From: Plakobranchus ocellatus
Taxonomy: Eukaryota > Mollusca > Gastropoda > Plakobranchidae
DNA: 20,262 bases
NCBI GenBank assembly: GCA_019648995.1
Contig: BLXT01005549.1
Span: 526,299 to 546,560, forward strand
Direction: 5' to 3'
Shown: piece by piece, positions 1 to 9,746 of the stretch
Position numbering within the stretch: the first letter of the stretch is position 1
How the letters are laid out: each line of letters opens with the position of its first letter
Made by a program: the position numbers and the translations under genes
Notes under the pieces: generated by a model
Told to the model about the DNA's origin: nothing
The model's input: the letters and a program-made list of their open reading frames with translations, nothing else
Database searches by the model: none

Positions 1-59
1 AATAGTTGCTCTATAACCTATTCTCTACGAATGGATAAATGAAACCGCAACACCGTGAT

Positions 60-64
<5 letters not shown>

Positions 65-122
<58 letters not shown>
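65..122. repeat. (GA)n microsatellite
   Basis: Essentially uninterrupted GA dinucleotides for nearly 60 bases, breaking down into GAAGAGAAGG at the right edge. Confidence 0.97.
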
Positions 123-123
<1 letters not shown>

Positions 124-598
124 AAGGTATAGTACAAATTAATTTATAATCCAAATGTCGACATGTGATGCCGCTTTTTGAACATTTAGATCGAAGTGAA
201 CCTTAAAGTCTAGAGCTAAATAACATGCGCGCTGTAGGAAATAAAATGAAATGCCAGGGTTTTCCCTTATCTTTGCGCTAGATTAAAAATAAATGGACAA
301 AGTAAGAAAAATAATCAAATAAAATAAAAGAAGAAGACACACAATTCAAAAGTTGCTCCGGTTTAAATCGTGACGGTTGTTAGAATCTCCTTCTCCCCCC
401 TTTTTTTTTCACAAAAACAATTAATACTACTTTAAATAATTTTTTTTTAATGTTTCTAATCCCATCTGCATATTTTAATACACCTCTCTACCAATTTTCA
501 TGGGTCTGAGTTGTGTGTTTTTTTATATTACCCTGTTCGTTTATTTGTTGGCCAAGCTCCATTATATATAAAACAAGAGCGCAGACTTCGTGGCCGCT

Positions 599-614
599 GA
601 GTGGGAAACCACTC
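599..614. other. Perfect 6-bp hairpin with GAAA tetraloop
   Basis: GAGTGG (599-604), loop GAAA (605-608), CCACTC (609-614). It follows TATATAAAAC (about 564-573) and a short G+C-richer stretch. No RNA family recognised; the pairing is exact but could be chance. Confidence 0.4.
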
Positions 615-1380
615 TTGATTGAGGATTTAGTTAAAGTGGGTTAATACCGCTATTATCCTTCTATCGGTTAGCAGTAAATTATAATGTGGTCACAGTCTAA
701 ACAACGAAATTTCATGGAAATGACGGGGGTTCGGGGAAGGCAGAGGGGAGGAATATTTTTGGTGCTAAAAAAATTTATGTAACAATAATTATGTCATGGT
801 AATATGTATATTCGAAAATCGAAAGCTCCCCGATTATAAAATCTTACTAAGTACACGCAGTTTATGTGTATGGTTATTTTTCATTTTTTGTTTCTACCGT
901 GTAACTTTCATCCTGTTTTTGACGTTTTTAAATCATTCCTCTATGAAACCTTCATAATATTTTTCTCATCCTTCATAAATTGTTTTTTATTTCCTCATAC
1001 TCAGCTTCCGTCTATTTGTCTTTGTGTCGTCCTTTTGGGCGCAGTTTTCAAAGCTTGAGTCTGCTCAAACCTGCGATTTACTTTTTGTTATCTGGTTAAT
1101 ATTTAGGACTTTGTACCAGCAGTTTCCATCATAATAATAATGTATTGGGAAATATTGAAAATAACTGCTCTAAAATATTTTGTTCTGCCTGGATTATGTA
1201 TACACGTCTTCTCTGATATGTATTCAATTGATCAATCTTAAAAGAACATACTTTGGACCTACTTTGAAAGAATTCTAAGTATCTAAGAAATTACTGACAT
1301 AATGATTGAATACTCTGAATCTAGTGCTGCGTGTAACGTGTTTACCCTTTAAATCCCGAGCTCCGTCATTGCAATTTTTT

Positions 1381-1421
1381 TTCTTCTTCTTCTTCTTCTT
1401 TTCATTCTTTTTTTTTTTTTA
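1381..1421. repeat. TTC/T-rich low-complexity tract
   Basis: About six TTC units followed by a T run of about 12. Confidence 0.85.
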
Positions 1422-1931
1422 CTGGCTTAAATGAAACGGATCTGGTCGCAAATCTATCTATGCATCAATACACTATTTGTCTTTCATGTGAAAAAATTAT
1501 TCTTAAAAGATGCCTTGTCAAAATTCTGTGATAATATCATTTTCTTTCTTTCATTTCGACTGCTATCCGCATTATATTTTACATAAATAAATGTATCATT
1601 ACCATGTAAAAACATTAAAATATAAATCTTGGATTTTTTTGTCATGATTTTTAAAATAATTTTGGTTGCCATACAACAAATCTGATGTCACCTTTGAAAT
1701 GCTGATGCTTGTTTTAGTAGTTGTAATTTTATATATTTTTGCTGCTAATGCTTTGCCCTTTGCCTATTTATGTATGACTTCTTTGACAAAAGAAACAGTT
1801 TTGAGAAGCATAAATGTTGCTTTGTCTACCCGTTGTTCACATCATCACCAACATGGAAAAGAAATTACTGATCTATCACAATAAGTCTTAAAAATTGTGA
1901 ACATTTTTATTGCTGCAGGTTTGTGCTTTTG

Positions 1932-1966
1932 GATAGATAGATAGATAGATAGCGTGTGTGTGCGTA
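1932..1966. repeat. (GATA)5 followed by a short GT tract
   Basis: GATA repeats span 1932-1952 (5.25 copies), then GTGTGTGTGCG. A compound microsatellite. Confidence 0.95.
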
Positions 1967-4617
1967 TGTGTTAGTTTAGTCATGAAGTCACTCACCAACA
2001 TTTAAAAGCATTCAAGAACAGAGATATCCATTTCTCTTGATTCCAGTCCTTATAAGTAGAATGTCGCTAATAATAGTTTTAAGAAAAAATGCATTAAAAG
2101 TATGTTTCTTTATTCAAATGATTTTTTTTAAAAATTCAACTCTTATTGCCACCATCTCAAAGCAGCCAACAGCAAGTCGTATATGCATATAATAATGAGG
2201 GACCAGAACATGCGCACTGTCTCAAGTAATTTTGTCTTGTAATCGCTTCAAATACATTTTTAAAAAATCAAGAAAAAAATATTGATTCAGCCTACATATC
2301 AAAATATTGAATCATAATTCATATTGCTCAGTTTACTTGATTTATGTTTTGTTGACATTTTTTTAAAAACCAAGATTTTTTCTAACTTCACACAGTTTTC
2401 TGAACTTATCAAGTTTAATTTCAATCATAAATTCTTAAATATGTTGGAGTTAGCGGCTATAAACAAGTTATAGATAGAAAATATACCAGCATCGGACAAA
2501 AGAAATATTATTTGAAATTTCGATGCGTCAAAGACAAACTTTCTGATGCTCTTAATTATTTGCAAGTTCCTATATAGTTGTTTTTTTTTCATATTTCTAA
2601 TATTCACGGTTCAAAAGCACACATAATTGAAACATAAGTCTGTTTTCCAAAAGCTGAACATCATGCTTGTTTCCTTGGTCTTTTTTGAACGATTTGAATC
2701 TGTATAATTCCGAATGGAGCTGATTATCTCACTCTACCCTTTTTTTAAGTTTGTTTCGTCTAATATGAATATTGCACTCTCAAAATTTACAGTCGTATCA
2801 AAGCTATAAGGGTATACATTTGTGCAAGCAGATAATTTCTTAACAGTTGCACTACCATGCTAGCTTGTATATGTTCTACATCTTAAGATGGAAACAAAAA
2901 AGAGATTGAAGCATAATTACTTTTTCACACACATATACATGTACATACATACACATATAAAAAAGCAAACACAACTAAAAATTATTATTATTCAAAAATC
3001 TGTATTACATGATTCACAACTTTTTACCATCTCCATTGTATTGTCAGTAGTACTTTAAGGTTAATTACAAAACTTTTTAGCTTGCATGACACAAATCCTG
3101 AATAAAAAAGAAAGCAATATCCTTTTTCATAATAATTGCTTCACCAAAATATAATTCTTCTTCAAATTATAATATACACGTAATGTAATCATTTTCACCC
3201 TGATAAAACTCGAAAGAATACAAAATTTGGTTCATAACATTTAAAGCATGCAAAAGAAACAAAGCAAGTAAAAAAATCCTTTAACAATTAGAACATTACA
3301 AAAGCATAAATTATTTCAAAAGATCAGATCAAACGAGAATTAGATAAAGGCATACAAGAATTAAATATAAGGATTCACAAAAGTGGTTAAAAAAAAAACT
3401 TATATATTTAAAATTATTTTTCAAAGAAAAAAAAATGAACTTTTGCTTATACATAAAATGTTTAATGACTAAATGTTATAATATTTATTTTCCATCCAAA
3501 TAATGTTATAGATCCATCCATGTTATCTTACGTTTGTGTAATGAGTTAGTTGTTACTCATTTGTTCAGGTGGTTTCCCCTGCTGGATCTAGACCAAGAAT
3601 ACCCAGCTGGTTGCTCTTTTATATTTTTTAGCATATGATTTTATGATGCTTGGTGTGTAGGCACTTTAAGAAAGTATTAGTTGTGACCAAACAAACTGTT
3701 GACCAGTTTTCTTTTGGATAGACTAGTGTTACAGCATTTTCCCTTTAGTGAAATATGATATTTTCTTAAATTTTAGTTTTCATTCTGATATTAGAGCTTG
3801 TGTATAGGAAAAGGTGAGTTTGTGATCAGTTGAGGAGAGCTGTCAAACTATGAATACCTGATCCTTGACGTTGTAATTAATTAAAATACATTATTCCGAA
3901 CCTTTTGTGAGTGTAGTATTGAAGTGCTAAGTGATTGCAAATGTATTTTACTATTGGGATTTTAACCTAGATCTAGAGCACCTATTTTCTTTGTTCACAG
4001 TTGTCAAGTGTTGCTTTTTTTCTTTATTGCAACAGTATTGGGGTTATTTAAGTCCCTCTGTCTATGCAAAAATCAACTGTGCTACTGACCTTGTGTGTGA
4101 ACACTTTTTCTTCATTAGAAGTGACAGTTTGATACTGTTTACATCACCTCATATCTTAATGTTCTGATAAAAAATCATAATTCCTGCTTGAAATTTAAAT
4201 TTCCACAAAAAATTGTTTCTTTCTTCTTTTAGCTATTATTTCTTTTGTACTTAAAAGCTTCGATATTACTTACAATTTTTATCCTACAAAACATTTTGTC
4301 AGGTTCCAACAAAAAGAAATTCTATTTTGTGGCATCAATCAAGATGAGACATATGTTCCTTAAAATACTTTTTCAAAAATGCTTGTTAAAGTTTTTTTTT
4401 TTTTTTTCCTGCTTTTGAGAGTCTTTGAAACAAACTTTAACTCAATGCAGCATAAAACTACATCAACAATTCAAAATATTAAACAAGTGACTTGTGACTT
4501 ATTTAAACAGTGTGTGTAACTGAGGAATAGTTGTGAGAATTGTTGTTTTAATCTCTTTCTTTTTTGCTTGTTCAAATTTTAAAAACTTGACTCCATATTT
4601 CGTCAGATTTCTCAAGA

Positions 4618-4828
4618 AGAGCGGTGGCTTATCTGGTAGGGCAGTTGGCTACCAATTTTTCATTGCTCATCAGTGTCCGCCCAGCACTAAATAGGTAGCT
4701 AGGTCTGTCTCAGCACAAGTAAGGGCAATGAGGAAAGCAATGGCAAACTAACTCAGAATGCTGTATGCCAAGAAGAATCAGGACCCCAGGGTCTGGACTA
4801 AGCATGGGACCAACTTTACTTTTTTTAC
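4618..4828 (+). mobile_element. SINE-like retroposon (tRNA-like head, RTE-like tail)
   Basis: A block of mixed base composition stands out from the A+T-rich surroundings. TGGCTTATCTGG at 4625-4636 fits the pol III A-box consensus (TRGCNNARYNGG) at 11 of 12 positions and sits in a tRNA-like start (GTGGCTTATCTGGTAGGGCA). The distal part reads GCAATGGCAAACTAACTCAG, then ATGCCAAGAAGAATC, which resembles the 3' ends of RTE/BovB-type LINEs and their SINEs (GGCAATGGCAACCCACTC, then TTGCCTGGAGAATCC). A clear B box and target duplications were not found, so the ends are approximate. Confidence 0.5.
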
Positions 4829-5782
4829 TCGAAATCAATGGTTCATAAAACCCACTGAGTAGAGTGTTCTATTAAAATCTCCCAGCAATGATGGAAATAT
4901 TTTCACAAAAATTAAACATAATGCTATCAAACTTGCAGCAAATAGTGTCATCTTAAAAGGGAAACTACTCTGCTTTAGAAATCCACCAAAAAGCATCTTC
5001 TGTTTAAATGAACAAAAAATTGATGTCAGTGTGCATGAACAAAAAGATCAAATAGTAAAAAAAAATCAAGGCAAATATAAAAATTGTTGACCTATTACCA
5101 TGGGGTAAAATAAACATTTCACAAGGTCCAAAGAGGTTTTCAAATCCAAGTAAAAATTTCTAGTTTCCTGCAAAACCCATTATACCATGTTTACCAATCT
5201 AAATTTTATGCACACATAATTAAAGTTATTGACATAGCTGTGAACATGTGCCTTTTTTTTTTTTCAAGCATGCTCTGCAAACAGCATGTATGAGAGAAAC
5301 CTTACATTTTCTTTTCGGAGGCCACCCACTTCTTTGAACTGAATTTTGCCCAAACTTTAGGCTTGCCTGTCTCAAACCTGGAGACTATAGAATAATATTC
5401 ATATACTTTTAAAAACTCCACTCTTAATTCATTTTTTAGCTTTTGTGCCCTCTTTCATGAAATAAGGATGTTGAAGACCAATCTTTATGAGTTAAATTGT
5501 ATGTAATTACCTTGAAAAAAATGTGGTTTACATAACATTTGCTCACTAAAGCAGCGTAACTCAAATTTCATATTTCAGCAATCAGCTTTGCTCAATCAGA
5601 TTAAACTTTGCCTATTAAATACTTCATTGTCTTTTTGAAAAAGTTAATTAGCTTTAGATGTGTGATTTCCATTATACAACTAATTTCCTGTTGCAAGACA
5701 AATATCTATTTATGATAGGAATGCAACTTGGTATTGTAAACCTCTAGTTGCCTCATATTTCTTGATATGTATTCATGTGTTA

Positions 5783-5808
5783 TTAAAAAAAAATTTTTTT
5801 TTTTTAAA
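5783..5808. repeat. A-run/T-run palindrome
   Basis: A run of A followed immediately by a longer run of T, bounded by TTA and TAAA. Self-complementary and cruciform-prone. Confidence 0.75.
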
Positions 5809-8202
5809 TTAGGCACAATAGGCTTAAGGGCACATTTTGGCGAGATAATTTTTCAGGGGTAACAAATATTTAAACGGTATTTATTATATACATATAAGTT
5901 TGAAAAATTCTGTATTTCAAAAAGTAATCACATTTAACATTTATAAAAAAGAAAGTAAACATAAAGTACAAATTTATATAAAAAAAAATGTATAAACTTG
6001 TACCAAAAAACAATCATGGAAGTTAATGAAGTCTTTTTTTGGGGGGGGGCAAAGACCGCACATTTTGATTATTATTTTTTGGTTATTTCTTTTTGTGTAA
6101 CAAATCTACTGCAATCGCATGGAAAATATTTACACCATATGATACAAAATGTGTCCAATGAGTTTATACTCAATAAATGCCTTTATTGACTCTGATTTGC
6201 TAATAATGCATTATCTATACAAATGTTTCTGAACCAGTTCAAATGAGTTGGAAATTACATTTTGACTGTTTTAAATCATGGAAACAGCTTGAAACTTATG
6301 AATTGCAATAATGAAAACAAGATATAACCATGTTGATTTTTGGCCATAATATGGGATTTTTAACTTACTGAAAAAAGCACTTCAACCATGGAAAGATGAA
6401 CTAAAATTATCAGCAACATCTGACACATTAAAACGGGTGTCAAGATAAAGAATGTTTCCAACTCATCTTTAACTCTTTCTTTTTTCTCTTTACCCTTAAT
6501 CAAAGAGAAAGTTTGGGTGATTTAACTTTTAAAAATGACAATAAAAATTTGTTTATATGTCATACTAACGTGATTTATAATTGAAATTGCCATTTAAAAG
6601 GCAGAGGAGAAATACTTAATAAAATTAATGAGAATACTTGTAATAATTGACTAGCTGCTGAAAAATGTGAAAATATAAACAAAGATAATTATTGGTCATG
6701 CCATTTACATCATTAACACATATCTACGTTGCGCTATTTTTTTTCTGATCAGGCAAAAAATGAAGACAACAAGTTTGCCTCTTTTTCAAAGTCTCAGTTA
6801 TGGACGAACACATGGAAAATATTCATACCATGTATATAAATATATATCACATCTGTTTTTACCCTGTATAAATTAGATTCAATTTTTCATTATGTTAAAT
6901 TATACTATGATTAATCTCGATACTATATGTTGTAAATAAAGAAGGCATAGATTAGGTCCAAATATATACTTGGGCCATTTTGAATCAGAGATATCATTAA
7001 ACAGATTTCTCATAGAAAAACAATAGAATTTAAAAATCGCAAAAGAGATGAGATACAATGCAATCCTGATACACAAACATGAAAGGAACTATTGATATTA
7101 TGTGGATATATCAAGAGATAACCAATGAAAAAAAGCCTGCATTTCTTTTCTATCCTTCTATTCTGTTTGAAAGTTATGGTGCCTCTTTTGAGCAATCAAA
7201 ATATGAGCAGACCTGCATAAGTGAATTTTTTTTCGGATAAAATTTTATAAGAGTTCCAAAAAGGCAAAAAGGAAATCGTTTCATAAACACTAGCCCTAAA
7301 AACGCATTGAAGAGTGTATCTAAGAGATCAAAAACATCAATGTATAAAATAAGGTAGCCACAGAATGTCAACATTATTTGGCAAAGTAAGAAAGGAAAGA
7401 ATTAGGACTAAACTGAAATAAACACTACCAATATATGCCACATATTCATATAAACAGAGTTGATGTAAGTGGAGAGCATTGCATCTTATATTAAAAAAAA
7501 ATAAAATAAAAGAGCATTACACAATTTGTAATTATAACTGTCTGATGATGAGTGAGAAACCAACAAAACAAGTCTTTGAATTGGATCTTCAGAGTACATC
7601 TTTTCTCTCATGGTTATACTTAGATTTAATGAAATCATCTAAAATTGGGAGATCATTGCTCTAACTTATAAGCCTACAGAATCAAGAAAAATGAAGATAA
7701 CCTAAATGTATTACTTTTACTGAGATTCTCATTGATACTCTCCATGAAAGAGAAAAATTTGCAGCAAAGAGAAAAGATTTGTTTCAGACTAAAGAGGGGG
7801 CCATGATTTGCAACATTTACAAGATAGATTTGAACATGAAAGGTAGAGAGAAAACACAGCCACTGATCACTATCCTCCTGGTTTTAAACAAAAAAAAAAT
7901 ATTTCATAGTTCCAGACCATTATCAGCTTTATATGCCACTCACACACGATTGTGATGAAGATCTCACTGTACAGATCAATGGCTATAAAATTTCAGGCTC
8001 GGATCACAAATTTGGAAGACAAGAAAACTTTTAGAACATGGAAGAACAGGCTTGTAAAGACCTTAACATTAGTATGGCACATGCAATCAAAACTGGCGTG
8101 TGGGTATTTGCATGTATAAGGATGAAAGGGACTTGTAAAGACATTCATGCTAGACATTGTCCTAGGAAGAAAAGAGATAGAGTAAAATAAAGATATTTAA
8201 AA

Positions 8203-8265
8203 TGAGAGAGAGAGAGAAAGATAGACAGACGCAGGCAGACAAACGGAGAAAGACAGAAAGACTGT
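8203..8265. repeat. Imperfect GA/GACA purine-rich repeat
   Basis: GAGAGAGAGAGAAAG followed by GATAGACAGACGCAGGCAGAC and similar tetranucleotide variants; a decayed compound microsatellite. Confidence 0.75.
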
Positions 8266-9126
8266 GAGGATGAGGTGTGAAAGGGTGAAAGAGAACTGTT
8301 TGTAAGGATGTTTTAAGTCTCACACAGTCAAAGTGGGGATATATAAAGCCATTTACATGTGTAATTACTTGAAACTTCAAGTCATAATTCCATTGAAGCT
8401 AGAATATACTTAACCAATTGCTAGGCACAAATCGATGCATCTTTACCCTGTACGACATAATTATCTTTAACTACAACAACAAAAAATTCAACTGGTAGAA
8501 CATATGTTTTGAGACCAGACCTAAAGAGTTGGGTGTTGCAAGAAACATTTATGAAAAAACGGAAGTGAACTTTTTTTTTAACAGCATTTTTTAGAAAGTT
8601 CAAATAAGAAGCGGGATACCTCCATCCAATTGTTGCCATTGCAAAAGTTGACACAATATTTTTCCAAGCTATGTAAATAACAAAAAAAAAAATAAATAAC
8701 AAACATTCAAAATGTGATTTACAAATCACTTGAACTAGTCCCAAGACATAATAAATGGATCCTCTAAGTTTGGCAAGAGTAGAATGATTTGTTCTTTATA
8801 AAGAAAGCAATACATGGTAGATAACCATAAACAAGACAACTTTGTGAAGTGACAACACAAAATAAAGACCTTTTACCCAAACAACAGATGAATAATTTTT
8901 AGGTTGATAAATTTGAACATTTTAAATACAAATGCAATATTTGGGCAACGCTCTTAATATTTCACGGCTATCATTTTAGATCTACTGAGAGTATTTTCAC
9001 CAAAGCCATATGAAAAATTCAAGACCTTTTCTTTTTTCTTTCAAAGTATAAAGAGTCTTGTGTTAATTATCTTGTATAATAATTAATGTGATCATGTCAA
9101 TTATCAAGGCATCAATAATTTATCAG

Positions 9127-9132
9127 TTTATT
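9127..9132 (-). terminator. Candidate polyadenylation signal of the TM6SF gene
   Basis: TTTATT on the plus strand reads AATAAA on the transcript, about 300 nt after the stop codon. It is the first canonical hexamer I see downstream of the coding end. No strong GU-rich element stands out beyond it, so the true 3' end could be elsewhere. Confidence 0.4.
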
Positions 9133-9428
9133 TCATATACTTATTCAAGGTAAGCATACGCTATAAGACATAAAAAAAAAAAACAATTTCAAGCCTTTTC
9201 AATGCAGTTTTGAACTGTATGTTTCACACAATTTTTTTTCAAAATAATACCAATTTTTCTTTTCACCCTTTTTTGGCGAAATAGACAAAAACACAAAAAC
9301 AAGCAGGTGAAATAAAGTTCCAGTTGCATTTGCTTATACAAAGGACACTGACCTTTTTAAAAAATGAAACATGCCTTTGAAAAAGTGTCAGTTTTCTTCT
9401 TAAATCCAGTTACTGAAGAAATAAAATT

Positions 9429-9746
9429 TCAGTCAAACTTCTTTACCCTTGCATTTTGTGTGCTGGAGCTGGATCCTCTCCTTGACCCTACCCCAACTGT
9501 TTCCTGCGTACCATTGCTGTTCCCTGGCGAAAGATGAGTTGCTGTAGGTGTTGGTAAAGATGAGGCAATCACAGGCTTCAGATATAGAGATGGGTCAGTT
9601 AGGCAGGTGCTTGCCATCAGCTGAGGCATGACAAACTGAAGGCCATTCACAAACCAAAATATGCATCTAGCAAACATGGTCTGAGGCACACGGTACAAAT
9701 ATGGAGTACGATAGTGGAATGAAGCACCCATTAAGGAAAACTGTGC
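9429..9746 (-). CDS. TM6SF last coding exon (TM10 and cytosolic tail)
   Basis: The acceptor ATCTTTTTTCAG|GCA gives residues 314-418 and a TGA stop at 9431-9429. AQFSLMGASFHYRTPYLYRV matches human AQFSHMGASMHLRTPFTYRV closely; TM10 spans about 338-360 and includes MPQLMA (human LPQLLA). Vertebrate proteins end soon after this. Here about 50 further residues follow, rich in Ser, Thr, Pro and Gly (SSLPTPTATHLSPG, then GSRRGSSSSTQN), ending KKFD. A cryptic donor-like AAGG|GTAAAG lies nine bases before the stop; with no distal exon seen I kept the simple reading. Confidence 0.94.
   Translation of the reverse strand, partial: AQFSLMGASFHYRTPYLYRVPQTMFARCIFWFVNGLQFVMPQLMASTCLTDPSLYLKPVIASSLPTPTATHLSPGNSNGTQETVGVGSRRGSSSSTQNARVKKFD

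Larger units (their letters stand above)
1..4617. other. Non-coding A+T-rich region with microsatellites
   Basis: Contains the (GA)n, TTC and GATA repeats listed separately. The open frames here are under 80 codons and none resembles a known family. No tRNA, rRNA or gene structure recognised. Confidence 0.6.
4829..9126. other. Non-coding A+T-rich region downstream of the TM6SF gene
   Basis: Contains the A/T palindrome at 5783-5808, a run of nine G at 6041-6049 and a GA/GACA-rich tract near 8203-8265. The longest open frame (107 codons, minus, 8421-8744) has no recognisable motif. No second gene supported. Confidence 0.6.

Noticed and set aside
594..620. Hammerhead-ribozyme-like CTGAG and GAAAC elements
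   Set aside because: The required CUGAUGA core and the GUC cleavage context are missing; only a simple hairpin remains.
1666..1884. 72-codon plus-strand frame with a hydrophobic stretch
   Set aside because: One possible membrane segment but no family signal; T-rich DNA commonly gives such readings.
3931..4167. 78-codon plus-strand frame
   Set aside because: No motif, no supporting splice or promoter context; composition follows the local base bias.
4618..4828. A functional tRNA gene
   Set aside because: Only the A-box region is tRNA-like; there is no T-arm B box or cloverleaf, so a SINE is the better reading.
8421..8744. 107-codon minus-strand frame downstream of the TM6SF stop
   Set aside because: Hydrophobic low-complexity reading from A+T-rich DNA, with no recognisable motif and no link to the gene; probably chance.
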